Below, one piece after another: positions 8,015-17,416 of a stretch of 64,000 nucleotides of DNA. Source of the stretch: Micromonospora tarapacensis (lineage in GTDB: Bacteria; Actinomycetota; Actinomycetes; Mycobacteriales; Micromonosporaceae); NCBI RefSeq assembly GCF_019697375.1, contig NZ_JAHCDI010000004.1, positions 3,087,324 through 3,151,323 of the forward strand, written 5' to 3'. Under the pieces are notes generated by a model. The model did not search any database. It saw nothing but the letters and a program-made list of their open reading frames with translations, and was not told the DNA's origin. Position 1 is the first letter of the stretch; each line of letters starts with the position of its first letter. The position numbers and the translations under genes were made by a program.

Positions 8015-8575
8015 GTGATTAGGGTGCCCGGTGACCACGGCAACGGACAGGAAAGCGAGTGGTACGTGCTGCGTGACGCCACCGAGGACGACGTCAACCT
8101 GATGTTGTCCTGGCGTAATCAGGAAGTCAACCGACAGGTCAGCAAGACCAGTCACGTCATCACCGCCGAGGAGCACGGCCGCTGGTGGTCGGCGGTGCGC
8201 GTCGACCCCACCCGTCGGGTGCTGACCTACCTGCGCGACGGGGTGCGCAGCGGTGCGGTCACCTTCTTCGACCTGGCGTTGGACGGGCCGCGTTCCGGCT
8301 CGTGGGGGTTCTACCTGGACGGCGACGGCCTGGCCGAGCGGGGCGAGACGCTGCCCGCCTGGCTGGAGGTCATGCGAGAGGCGGTCGACTACGCCTTCGA
8401 CGTGCTGGCGCTGGACCGGCTCGACGGCGAGGTGCTCGCCCACAACACCGTGGTGCGTCAGATGAACCGCCGGTTCCGCTTCGTCGAGGGGCCCGGCCGA
8501 CGGGAGCTCCACGACGACCGGGAAATCACCGTCATCCCCATTTCTCTGGACCGCGCCAACCGTCGCGTTCGCTGA
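8015..8575 (+). CDS. pseH: GNAT N-acyltransferase, PseH-like
   Basis: A 186-residue GNAT-fold transferase. LRDATEDDVNLMLSWRNQ at the N-terminus is typical of the PseH/RimJ-like sugar-amine acetyltransferases, and DYAFDVLALDRLDGEVLAHN and MNRRFRFVEG fit the acyl-CoA-binding half. In pseudaminic-acid synthesis PseH acylates the C4 amine made by PseC. This is the only GNAT gene in the locus, so it is the best candidate for that step. Because it lies head to head with an ACP operon, its donor may be acyl-ACP rather than acetyl-CoA; this is inference. The start is GTG 8015, with GTG 8024 as an alternative. Confidence 0.72.
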   Translation: MIRVPGDHGNGQESEWYVLRDATEDDVNLMLSWRNQEVNRQVSKTSHVITAEEHGRWWSAVRVDPTRRVLTYLRDGVRSGAVTFFDLALDGPRSGSWGFYLDGDGLAERGETLPAWLEVMREAVDYAFDVLALDRLDGEVLAHNTVVRQMNRRFRFVEGPGRRELHDDREITVIPISLDRANRRVR

Positions 8576-8641
8576 CCATTCCAATTCGGTCCACGCATTG
8601 TTCACGTGATGTTTCCGTGGCGGGACCCCGGGCGGTGCGGG

Positions 8642-10364
8642 TCACCCGCGGCGCCACGCGGCCCATTTCAGCGCCGGATCGCCGCCGAGGCGGACGAAGC
8701 CGTGCCGGGTGCCGTCCCAGTCACCGTCCTCGCCGGGCGCCCACCGCGCGAAGACCACATCCGCCGTGGCCGGCGGCTGGTCGGTGAACCACGGCACCTC
8801 CGTCCAGGTGACCTGGTGACCGAGGTTGAACCGGATCTGGTACGGCACACCGGTGGCGACGGCGACCTGCTGCGGCGGCCGGATCCCGAGGTCGGCGACG
8901 CTGGGCGCGGGGTGCCGGCGGCGGCCATCGGGCGGATCAGTCGCTGCGCGATCACCTGCATGGTCGCGACGTTGACCACGACGAGGGCGGCGACAACGGC
9001 CATCCGGGTGCGCCGGCCCCGGGCCGCGAGCACCAGCAACAGGCAGCCGGCAACGCCCACCGCGGCACCGACCAACGGGCGCATCCGCTGCCAACCGTCG
9101 GTCAGCGCCGCCAGGTCCGGTGCGCTGAAGTCGCCGTAGCGCAGCTCCACGCCGCCGGCCGCCGCCTGGGCCAGCCGGGTGTGGATCAACGCGCCACCGG
9201 CGGCGAGCAGCAGCACCGTGACGGCGGCCCGGCGCAGCAACGTCCGGTACGCCGTGCCGAACAGCAGCCCGATGCCGACCAGCAGCCAGAACGGGGCGAG
9301 CATCTGCACGTACCGGGCGTAGATGGCGTCCGGCACCCGGTCCGGGACGCCCGCGAGGACGACCTCCGCTCCGACGGCGATCCCGACGGTGGTCACCAGC
9401 GCCACCCCGAACGTCCAGCGGGCGGGTGCGTCGCCCCGGCGGAACAGCCGCGTCAGGGCGTCGACGCCGGCCAGCCCGGCCAGCCCGAACGTGACGACCA
9501 TGAGATACCACAACTGCGTGCCGGCGGACGCCAGCACCTGCGCCAACCCCGAGCCGGAGGTGACGGCCCGCAGGGCGTTCCCGTCGGCCGGACTGCCGAG
9601 CAGGTGGACCGCGTCGCCGAGCAGCCGCACCCCGACCTCGTTGCCCACGGCGGCGGCCAGCACCGGCAGCGTCGCCGCGAGCATCCCGGCCGGGCCGAGC
9701 CGGCGACGGGCGACCAGCGCCAGCACCAGTCCGGCGTACCCGGCGACGAGCACCACCCCACGCGAGTGCACCAGGTGACCGGCGCCGGCGAGCACACCGC
9801 CCAGCGCCGCGGCGGCCGGGCCGGGGCGCTCGACCAGTCGGTGCACCGCCAGCAGCCAGGCCAGCAGCAGGGGGGCGAGCACCGCGTCGGTCATGGCCGT
9901 GGTGGAGTGGAACACCGCCGCCGGCACCGCCGCCGCCCCGGCAGCCGCCGCCAGCGCGGCGGGCGCCGCAGGCCCAGCAACCGGCGGCCGAGCAGATATC
10001 CCAGCGGCAGGAGCGTCGCGTTCAACGCCGCGTTGATCAGCCGTACGAGCAGGTAGGTGTCGACGAACTCCCGGTCGAGCAGGAAGGCCGGCGCGATCAG
10101 CAGCGGGTAGCCTATCCGGCGCAGCGTCTCGTTCTCGCTGCTGAACCCACCGGGACCGCCGGCCAGTGCGCGGGCGGTGTTCAGGTAGCCGTCCTCGTCG
10201 GTGTGCGCGAACGGCATGCTGGCGTTGCGCGCCAGCCAGACCCGCCACGCCACGCCGAGCAGCCAGCCGAGCACCAGCAGCAGCGGCACCAGTGGCAGCA
10301 CCGGGCGGCGGCGCGGCGGCGCCGCGGCGGCGGCGACCCGGATCGCCTCGGCGTCGACGGTCAT
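8642..10364 (-). CDS. GT-C-type membrane glycosyltransferase (two frameshifts)
   Basis: A multi-pass membrane protein of about 574 residues once two frameshifts are repaired. The N-terminus has a hydrophobic helix and then an acidic loop, PFAHTDEDGYLNTARAL, like the catalytic first loop of GT-C enzymes that use polyprenyl-phosphate sugars. About ten further helices follow, and a soluble tail ends WKWAAWRRG. The reading frame changes at the G run 9961-9963 and again at 8909-8912. In both cases one extra base restores a continuous protein, and the total length plus two bases is a multiple of three. Sequencing error is more likely than decay. It is divergent from pseB and may transfer a lipid-linked sugar outside the membrane. 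The family match rests on motif and topology only. Confidence 0.65.
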
Positions 10365-10535
10365 CGTTCCTCCCTGACGGGACCGGGGCGGGCGCCGTCC
10401 CTTGGGTTGTCATGCTGCCCCGCCCGGTCCGGGTCGACACCCTAGCGGCCTGGTCAGAGCCGCCTGGTAGGCACGCCGGAGAGGGGTGAGGTGTTCGCCG
10501 TCCAGGTGCCGGCCATTCACCGTTCGACAGACCCT

Positions 10536-10580
10536 GGTTAACCATATTGAATAGGTCTGTTAACCCGCCGGGTCTAGCGT
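10536..10580 (+). promoter_or_regulatory. Promoter region of the pseB operon
   Basis: Two GGTTAAC/GTTAACC motifs (10536-10542 and 10559-10565) flank an AT-rich core, and a TAGCGT -10-like hexamer lies at 10575-10580. The GT2-pseI operon also has GTTAACC followed closely by TAGCGC (about 1688-1702), so the two operons may share a regulator. Confidence 0.35.
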
Positions 10581-10639
10581 TCCCACCCGGCCTGCCGGCC
10601 GAGCCTCGCCGGATCACCGACGAACACGGGAGCACCACA

Positions 10640-11623
10640 TTGAGCGAGCTGAACGGATCGTCCATCCTCATCACCGGGGGAACGGGTTCCTTCGGCAGGA
10701 CCTTCCTGCGGCACCTCCTCGCCGAGACCGATCCGGCCCGGGTGGTGGTCTTCTCCCGTGACGAGCTCAAGCAGTACGAGTTGCGCCAGCAGCTCGGCGA
10801 CGACCCCCGGCTGCGCTGGTTCATCGGCGACGTCCGGGACCGGCACCGGCTGACCCGGGCCATGCACGGGGTCGACCACGTCGTGCACGCCGCCGCCCTC
10901 AAGCAGGTCGACACCGCCGAGTACAACCCCTCGGAGTTCATCGCCACCAACATCACCGGTTCGCAGCACGTGGTCGACGCGGCGATCGAGGCCGGGGTGA
11001 AGAAGGTCGTCGCCCTCTCCACCGACAAGGCGTCCAGCCCGATCAACCTGTACGGCGCCACGAAGCTGGTCGGCGACAAGCTGTTCATCTCGGCGAACCA
11101 CTACGCCGCGCAGCACCCGACCCGGTTCGCCGTGGTGCGTTACGGCAACGTGGTCGGCAGCCGTGGTTCGGTGGTGCCGCTGTTCCGCCGGCTCGCCAGC
11201 GAGGGCAAGAGCCTGCCGATCACGGACAAGCGGATGACCCGCTTCTGGATCACCCTCGACCAGGCCGTGCAGTTCGTCATCGACTCGTTCGACCAGATGC
11301 AGGGCGGCGAGCTGTTCGTGCCGCGGATCCCCAGCATGCGCATCCTCGACCTGGTCGAGGCGGTCGCCCCGGCCGCCACCACCCACGAGATCGGGATCCG
11401 GCCGGGCGAGAAGCTGCACGAGGAGATGATCGCCCCGGACGACAGCCGGCGGACGCTGATCGCCAAGGACCGGTTCATCGTGCAGCCGACCATCGCCACC
11501 TGGGGCTACCAGCCGCCGGTCGGCTGCGAGCCGGTGCCGGACGGCTTCGCGTACCAGTCGGACACCAACGACGAGTGGCTCACCGTGCCGCAGTTGCGCG
11601 AGATGCTCGGCATCACGGCATGA
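10640..11623 (+). CDS. pseB: UDP-GlcNAc 4,6-dehydratase/5-epimerase (PseB)
   Basis: A 327-residue NAD(P)-dependent extended SDR that starts the pathway by converting UDP-GlcNAc to the 4-keto-6-deoxy-L-arabino sugar. ILITGGTGSFGRTFLRHLL is the cofactor-binding motif. RVVVFSRDELKQYEL, HAAALKQVDTAEYNP and STDKASSPINLYGATKL are diagnostic of PseB-type inverting dehydratases, and the Lys in STDKASSP replaces the usual Tyr-x3-Lys arrangement. The length matches known PseB proteins (about 330). I choose the TTG at 10640, 9 nt after GGGAG; the upstream open frame adds unrelated residues. The stop overlaps the pseC start (ATGA), so this is the first gene of pseB-pseC-12788-13624-pseF-pseG. Confidence 0.93.
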   Translation: MSELNGSSILITGGTGSFGRTFLRHLLAETDPARVVVFSRDELKQYELRQQLGDDPRLRWFIGDVRDRHRLTRAMHGVDHVVHAAALKQVDTAEYNPSEFIATNITGSQHVVDAAIEAGVKKVVALSTDKASSPINLYGATKLVGDKLFISANHYAAQHPTRFAVVRYGNVVGSRGSVVPLFRRLASEGKSLPITDKRMTRFWITLDQAVQFVIDSFDQMQGGELFVPRIPSMRILDLVEAVAPAATTHEIGIRPGEKLHEEMIAPDDSRRTLIAKDRFIVQPTIATWGYQPPVGCEPVPDGFAYQSDTNDEWLTVPQLREMLGITA

Positions 11624-12777
11624 CGTCGTTCCTTCCGTACGGCCGGCAGTCGGTGACCGACGACGACGTTGCCGCCGTGGTCGCCGCCCTGCGCAGCGAC
11701 TGGCTCACCACCGGCCCGGAGGTCGCCGCCTTCGAGGCGGACATCTCGGCCTGGGCTGGCGGCGCCGGGGTGGCCACGGTCTCCAACGGCACGGCGGCGC
11801 TGCACGTGGCCTATGCGGCGGCCGGCATCGGCCCCGGCGACGAGGTCATCGTGCCGCCGATGACGTTCGTCGCCACCGCGAGCAGTGCGGTGGCGCTCGG
11901 CGCGCGGGTCGTCTTCGCCGACGTGGCGGAGGAGACCTTCACCCTCGACCCGGCCGCGGTGGCCGCGGCGACCACCGAGCGGACGAAGGTCGTCGCCGCG
12001 GTGGACTATGCCGGTCACCCGGCCGACTACGACGCGCTGCGCACCGCGCTCGACGGCAGCGGTGCGCTGCTGCTCGCCGACGCCGCCCACTCGATCGGAG
12101 GCGGCTACCGGGGCCGGCCGGTCGGCACGCTGGCCGACCTGACCACGTTCTCCTTCTTCCCCACCAAGAACCTGACCACCGCCGAGGGCGGCGCGGTCGC
12201 CACGACGGACCCTGAGCTGCTCAAGCGGGCCCGCCGGTTCCGCAACATCGGGTTGGTCCGGGAGCGCGACGAGATGCGCTGGCCGGACGAGGGCGGCTGG
12301 CACCAGGAGGTCCACGAGTTCGGGCTGAACTACCGGCTACCCGACGTGCTCTGCGCGCTCGGCCGCAGCCAGCTGCGCCGTCTCGGCGACTTCCTCGCCC
12401 GCCGGGCCGAGCTGGTGGCCCGCTACGACGCGGCCCTCGCCGAGCTTCCTGGCGTGCTCACCCCGGGCCGGCGGGACTGGGCCACCCCGGCCTGGCACCT
12501 GTACCCGATCCGGGTGCTCGACGGCCGTCGCCGCGAGATCTACGACCGGATGCGTGCCGCCGGCATCGGCGTCCAGGTCAACTACGTCCCCGCACACTGG
12601 CATCCGGCCTTCGCCGACCTCGGCTACCGGCGCGGCAGCTGCCCCGTGTCGGAGGCCTTCTACGCCCAGCAGCTGTCGCTGCCGCTCTACCCTGGGCTGC
12701 GCGACGCCGACCAGGACCGCGTCATCGACGCGCTGGCCGCGGCCCTGCGCGGCGCCTCGGTACGCTCCGCCGCCTGA
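11620..12777 (+). CDS. pseC: PLP aminotransferase PseC
   Basis: A 385-residue DegT/DnrJ/EryC1-family aminotransferase. It adds the C4 amine to the PseB product, using PLP and an amino donor. FLPYGRQSVTDDDVAAV and RSDWLTTGPEV at the N-terminus are typical of PseC. VSNGTAALHVA, the D/H pair in LLADAAHSIGG, and the PLP lysine in SFFPTKNLTTAEGG are all present. RNIGLVRER and GLNYRLPDVLCALG are further family markers. Start and stop fit tight coupling: ATGA overlap with pseB upstream and a 10-bp gap to the next gene downstream. No sign of truncation. Confidence 0.93.
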   Translation: MTSFLPYGRQSVTDDDVAAVVAALRSDWLTTGPEVAAFEADISAWAGGAGVATVSNGTAALHVAYAAAGIGPGDEVIVPPMTFVATASSAVALGARVVFADVAEETFTLDPAAVAAATTERTKVVAAVDYAGHPADYDALRTALDGSGALLLADAAHSIGGGYRGRPVGTLADLTTFSFFPTKNLTTAEGGAVATTDPELLKRARRFRNIGLVRERDEMRWPDEGGWHQEVHEFGLNYRLPDVLCALGRSQLRRLGDFLARRAELVARYDAALAELPGVLTPGRRDWATPAWHLYPIRVLDGRRREIYDRMRAAGIGVQVNYVPAHWHPAFADLGYRRGSCPVSEAFYAQQLSLPLYPGLRDADQDRVIDALAAALRGASVRSAA

Positions 12778-12787
12778 GGGGACGCCG

Positions 12788-13627
12788 GTGCACCACGCGA
12801 ACCACTTCTACGGCCACGCCCACGTGCTGGCCCGCTACGCCGGGCTGGGCGACGGGCACCCGCCCCGGATCAACGGGTACGTCCAGCACGGCTGGAACAT
12901 CGGCGACGGTCTCGCCCCCGGGCATCCGTACGCCGAGCGCACGCCGAGTCTGCTGTGGTCGGAGCAGACCCGACGGCGGGCCTGGTCGGTCGGGCGGCGC
13001 AACGTGACGGTGATCGGGGCGCCCTTCGTCTACCTGCTGGCCATGGCCGGGCAGCCGCGACCGGAGGAGCCCGAGCGGACGGGCACCATCTGGTACCCGT
13101 TCCACGGTTGGGAGGGTCAGCACGTCCGGGGCGACCACAAGGAGCTGATCGCCCGGATCCGGGACACCGAACCCGGCCCGGTCACCGTCTGCCTCTACTG
13201 GCACGAGCACCGGATGCGCCGGGTGCGCCGGCTCTACGAGAACGCCGGCTTCCGGGTCGTCTGCCACGGTTACCGCGGCCACTGGTGGACCGACACCGAT
13301 CCGGCGTTCCTGGATCGCCAGCTCGCCGAGCTGCGCCGGCACGCCCGGGTCGCCTCGAACCGGCTGACCAGTGCCATCTTCTACGGCATCGCCGCCGGCT
13401 GCGAGCCGGCCGTGTACGGCGACCCGATGGTGCTGGCCGACGAGGATCCGACCTTCGGCGGCACCGCCCGGATCCGCCGGCAGTGGCCGGAACTGCACGG
13501 CGAGCAGGTGCATCTGCCGACCGCCGTCGAGATCGCCCGCGCCGAGCTGGGCACGGACCAGCGCCACCCGCCGGCCGCGCTGCGGGAGTTGCTAGGTTGG
13601 GCGCACCCGCAGGAGGAGACGACGTGA
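12788..13627 (+). CDS. Unassigned glycan-locus protein, possible GT-B transferase
   Basis: A 279-residue protein I cannot assign to a named family. YVQHGWNIGDG near the N-terminus recalls the QHG motif of capsule and teichoic-acid transferases. NRLTSAIFYGIAAGCEPAVYGDPM (key residues S-x-I-F-Y-G then Y-G-D) resembles the donor-binding segment near the C-terminus of GT-B enzymes. GTIWYPFHGWEGQH and VCLYWHEHRMRRV lie between. It sits between pseC and the methyltransferase-like gene in a tightly packed pse operon, so a CMP-pseudaminic-acid transferase is an attractive guess. The start is GTG 12788 after TGAGGGGAC; the stop overlaps the next start (GTGA). Confidence 0.6.
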   Translation: MHHANHFYGHAHVLARYAGLGDGHPPRINGYVQHGWNIGDGLAPGHPYAERTPSLLWSEQTRRRAWSVGRRNVTVIGAPFVYLLAMAGQPRPEEPERTGTIWYPFHGWEGQHVRGDHKELIARIRDTEPGPVTVCLYWHEHRMRRVRRLYENAGFRVVCHGYRGHWWTDTDPAFLDRQLAELRRHARVASNRLTSAIFYGIAAGCEPAVYGDPMVLADEDPTFGGTARIRRQWPELHGEQVHLPTAVEIARAELGTDQRHPPAALRELLGWAHPQEETT

Positions 13628-15476
13628 CAACGGAGACGGCACCGGCGGTGGTGCTGCCCGGCGGTGAGATGCTGGCCTGGTCCGACCAGCGGGACGGGGC
13701 CGGCAACGAGCCGCTCGCGGCGCTGGCGGCGCGGCTGGTGCCGGCCGGCGCCCGGGTGCTGCTGGCCGGGCCGCACGACCCGGCGCTGCTCGACGCGCTG
13801 GCCCACGCCCGGCTCACCTGCCTGCTCCGCGGCTACCCGGACGCCGCGGCCCTCGCCGGCCAGGTGGACCGGGTGCTGGTGGCCGGCCCGCACGGCCTGC
13901 CGGCCGGCGAGGAGTACGACGTGGTGATCGCCGGTGCGGGGCTGGACGCCGTCGAGTCGGTCGAGGGCGAGCGGCTGGGCTGGGACGGGCTGCTGGCCCG
14001 CCTGGTGGCGGCCGTGCGGCCCGGCGGCGACCTGCTGCTGCGCCTGGACAACCCGCTCGGCGTGCACCGGCTGGTCGCCGCGTCCGGCTGGTACGCCGGT
14101 CGGGACGACGCCGAGTGGACGATCGGCGGGGTGCTCGACACCGCCCGCCCGGCGAACCTGGACCAGCTGCGCCGCCGGCTGACCGCCGCCGGGATGCCAC
14201 CCGGCACCTGCTACGCCGCATACCCGCGCCCCGACCTGACCACCGCGTTGCTCTCGGTCGACCCGTTGTCCCGGCGGACCACCGCCGGGCTGTTCGACGC
14301 GGTGCTGCACGACGCCTGCGTCCAGGGGTACACCGGCCGGTTCGTGCTCGCCGACCCGGCCCGGCTGGCCGTGGACGCGCTGCACGCCGGCCGCGCGGCC
14401 GAACTGGCCCCGTCCTGGCTGGTGCACGCCCGCCGGGCGAGCGGCGATCCGGACAGCGCGTTTCCCGGCTTCGACGAGCCGGACGGCCCGCCGGTGGGCG
14501 GGCCGGAGGGCTGCCGGTGGCGCTGGTGCACCGCGGCGCGTCGGGCGGCGGCGTGGTCGAGGTGTTGGACGGGCCGCAGGGCTGGTCCTGGCGCCGGACC
14601 GACCGGGTTGGTCCGGGCGGGGCGGAGCCGACGCCGTACGCCGGCGGGGAGGCCGTCCACCGCGACCCGGAGGCGCCCGACGGGCCGGTGCCCGACGGGC
14701 GTCTGCTGCGCAGTGTGCTGCTCGACGGTTGTCTGCGCCGCGACACCGCCCAGCTGCGCCGCCTGCTGCGCGGGTACGCCGACTGGCTCTCCGGCCAGGC
14801 CGAGCAGGGCCGGCTCGCCGGCACGGTGGCGCTGGCCGGGGCGGACAACCTGGTCGTCACCGGCGACCGCTACGCGGTGCTCGACCCGAGCTGGCGGTCC
14901 GACGCACCGTTGCCGGTCGACGTGGTGCTGGCCCGGACCCTGTGGCGCTTCTCCACCGAGCTGCTCACCGGCGGGTACGCCCACCCGTGGACCTCCACCC
15001 TGGACGTGGCGGGGCTGACCGTGGTGCTCGGCGGCGTCGCCGGCCGGGACTTCGACCGGACCGTCGTCGACGCGGCGGTGGAGACGGAGGCGGCGGTCCG
15101 CGCCGCGATGCGCGGGCTGGACGCCGAAGGGCAGGTCGACCTGGCCGCCGAGCTGCGTGCGGTCACCCCCACCGACCCGCCGCCCGGCCCGCGCAGCTAC
15201 CAGCAACTGCGCGAGGCGTGGCTGCGCCAACAGGAGGAGCACACCCGGCTGGCCGCACTGCTGAAGTGGACCGAGGACCTGCTCACCTCGCGCGAACGCG
15301 CGCTGCGCCGGGCCGAGGCGAAGATCAGCCTGCTCAGCGGTTCACTGACCTACAAGGTCGGCCGGCTGGCCATCATCCCGGCACGGATGGCCCGGCGGGG
15401 TGCCCGGGCCGCCAAGCGCCGGGCCCGCGCGGCCATCACCCAGCAGCAGGAGCAGACGAGGCGGGAGCAGAAGTGA
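13624..15476 (+). CDS. Methyltransferase-like protein with coiled-coil tail (frameshifted)
   Basis: About 617 residues after repair of one frameshift. The N-terminal 150 residues look like a class I methyltransferase fold: ARVLLAGP, EYDVVIAGAGLDAVES and VRPGGDLLLRLDN correspond to strands around the SAM pocket, but no clear GxGxG glycine loop is present. The middle has a kinase-like or phosphate-transfer-like flavour (NLVVTGDRYAVLDPSW). The C-terminus has a helical segment, LLTSRERALRRAEAKISLLS, then SLTYKVGRLAI and a very basic tail, as seen in bacterial glycan-assembly proteins. The frame changes at the GGG run 14508-14510; one extra base repairs it. GTGA overlaps join it to both neighbours. 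The function is unknown beyond the context. Confidence 0.6.
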
Positions 15477-16207
15477 CCGAACGGATTGTCGGCATCGTGC
15501 AGGCCCGGATGGGTTCGTCCCGGCTGCCCGGCAAGGTGCTGCGGCCACTGGCCGGACGCAGCGTACTCGGCCGGGTGGTCCGGGCCGCCGAGGACAGCGG
15601 GGTGCTCGCCGACCTGGTGGTGGCGACCAGCACCGACCCCGACGACGACGCGGTCGTCGCCGAGTGCGACCGGCTCGGCGTCGCCTGGCACCGCGGCCCG
15701 GTCGACGATGTGCTGACCCGCTTCGTCGGCGCTCTCGACACCCACCCGGGGGACGCGGTCATGCGGTTCACGGCCGACTGCCCGCTGCTGGACCCGGAGA
15801 TCGTCACGCTGGTCGCCTCGGTGTACCGCGGCGTACCCGGGCTGGACTACGCCAGCACCTCGATCGCCCGTACGCTGCCGCGCGGGCTGGACGTCGAGAT
15901 CATCCGTGCCGACGCGCTGCGCACCGTCGACCGGCTCGCCACCGACCACCACCGGGTGCACGTCACCTCGTACGCGTACGCCCATCCGGAGCTGTTCCGG
16001 GTGCTCGGCGTGACGCTGACGCCGGACCGCTCGCAGCTGCGGCTCACCCTGGACACCGCCCGGGACTGGGACCTGGTCCGCACGGTCGCCGACCACTTCG
16101 GCGACGTCAGCGTGCCCCTGGCCAAGCTCGCCGACTGGCTCGACGGGCAGCCGGAGCTGCGTTCGCTCAACGCCGAGGTGCGGCAGAAGCAGTTGGAGGA
16201 GTGCTGA
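15473..16207 (+). CDS. pseF: CMP-pseudaminic acid cytidylyltransferase (PseF/SpsF family)
   Basis: A 244-residue nucleotidyltransferase of the SpsF/CMP-sugar synthetase type that activates pseudaminic acid with CTP. The N-terminal IVGIVQARMGSSRLPGKVL is the CTP-binding motif, VMRFTADCPLLDPE provides the metal-binding Asp, and SIARTLPRGLDVEII is conserved in the SpsF group. The group is close to PseF, and the presence of pseG immediately downstream supports the role. The start GTG 15473 overlaps the previous stop (GTGA). It overlaps pseG by 7 nt, so the last two pathway genes are translated together. Confidence 0.82.
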   Translation: MTERIVGIVQARMGSSRLPGKVLRPLAGRSVLGRVVRAAEDSGVLADLVVATSTDPDDDAVVAECDRLGVAWHRGPVDDVLTRFVGALDTHPGDAVMRFTADCPLLDPEIVTLVASVYRGVPGLDYASTSIARTLPRGLDVEIIRADALRTVDRLATDHHRVHVTSYAYAHPELFRVLGVTLTPDRSQLRLTLDTARDWDLVRTVADHFGDVSVPLAKLADWLDGQPELRSLNAEVRQKQLEEC

Positions 16208-17297
16208 GCACCGTCCGCGTCGGACTGCGCTGCGACGCCGGGCCGCTACGCGGCGTCGGGCACCTGGTCCGCTGTCTCGCCCTCGGCGAGGAGTTCCAGG
16301 CCCGGGGTGCCAGCGTCGAGGTGTTCGGCAGCGTCGACGGCGTCGACTGGGCGACCGGCCAACTCGCCGCCCGGGGCATCCCGCTGCACCCGGGCCCGGA
16401 CACCCCCGGTGGGCTGGTCGAGGCGGCCCGCCGGCACCGCCTGGACGTGCTGGTCCTCGACTCGTACGAGCTGGACGCCGCCGGGGCGGGCGCGCTGCGG
16501 GCCGCCGGCGTGGTGACCCTGGCGATCGTCGACGGCGACACCCGCGGCCAGGACGCCGACCTGTACCTCGACCAGAACTTTGGCACCGACCTGGCCGTGC
16601 CGACGGGGCGGCTGCTCGCCGGCAGCGGGTACGCCCTGCTGCGCGACACGGTGCTCGCCGCCCGGCCGGCGACCGCCCGCCCCGCGGTGGAGCTGGACCG
16701 GCCCTCGGTGCTGGCCTTCTTCGGCGGCACCGACGCGGCCGGCGCGGCGCCGGTGCTGACCGAGGTGCTGCTGTCGACCGGCCGGCCGATGGAACTCACC
16801 GTCGTCGTCGGCCGGCCCGAGGTGGCCGCGCGGCTGGCCCGGCTGACGCCGGGGCCGGGGCAGTCGCTGCGCCCGGTGCCGCCGACCGGCGCGCTGCCCG
16901 CCCTGATCTCCGCGGCCGACCTGGTGGTCAGCGCGGCCGGCACCTCGACCTGGGAACTGTGCTGCCTGGGCGCACCGTCGGCGCTGGTCTGCGTGGTGGA
17001 CAACCAACGCGAGTCGTACCAGCGGGTGGTGGCGGCGGGACTGGCCGCCGGGCTCGGCGAACTGCCGGCGCTGGCCGCCGACCCTCCGGCGGGTGCGACC
17101 GCCCGGAGCGCCGCCGCCCGAACCCTCGACGGGCTGCTGGCCAGCGGGGTCAGCAGGCGGCGCTGTCCGCGCAGGCTCGGGCGGCGCTGTCCGCGCGGGC
17201 GTGGGCGGCGGTCGACGGACGCGGACGGGAGCGGGTGGTCGACGCGGTGCTCGACGCGCTCACCCGCCCACGTCGAACGGTTCCGAGTCCGATCTAG
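16201..17297 (+). CDS. pseG: UDP-sugar hydrolase PseG/SpsG (frameshifted near 3' end)
   Basis: About 365 residues after one repair. PseG removes UDP from the diacetamido sugar before PseI acts and has a GT-B fold like MurG. GLRCDAGPLRGVGHLVRCLALG is the N-terminal signature (key residues R-C-D-x6-G-x-G-H-x3-R-C-L-A-L). FFGGTDAAGAAP and SAADLVVSAAGTSTWELCCLG form the UDP-binding half, and VDNQRESYQRVVAAG is also typical. The frame changes at the G run 17146-17149; with one more base the end reads QQAALSAQARAALSARAW and stops at 17297. The start is GTG 16201, inside the end of pseF. Confidence 0.82.
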
Positions 17298-17404
17298 TGC
17301 GGTGTCCAGGAACGTCGGCGGTGGCGCGGCGAGGTCCAGGCGGCGATCCGGCAGGGCGGGATCGGTCCAGGCCAGCGGGTCATACAGGTGTGCTAATCGC
17401 CTGC

Positions 17405-17410
17405 TAGGGT
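17405..17410 (+). promoter_or_regulatory. -10 box of the AlkB-like gene
   Basis: TAGGGT lies exactly 6 nt before the ATG at 17417, matching a leaderless promoter. No good -35 is seen. Confidence 0.45.
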
Positions 17411-17416
17411 GACCTC

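Noticed and set aside
8642..10364. Pseudogene call for the GT-C-like gene
   Set aside because: Both breaks need just one extra base in a G run, and the sequence on either side stays coding-like to the natural stop.
14508..17149. Programmed frameshifting in the methyltransferase-like and pseG genes
   Set aside because: The junctions are plain G runs without a slippery heptamer in phase, and the same type of break occurs in unrelated genes of the window.
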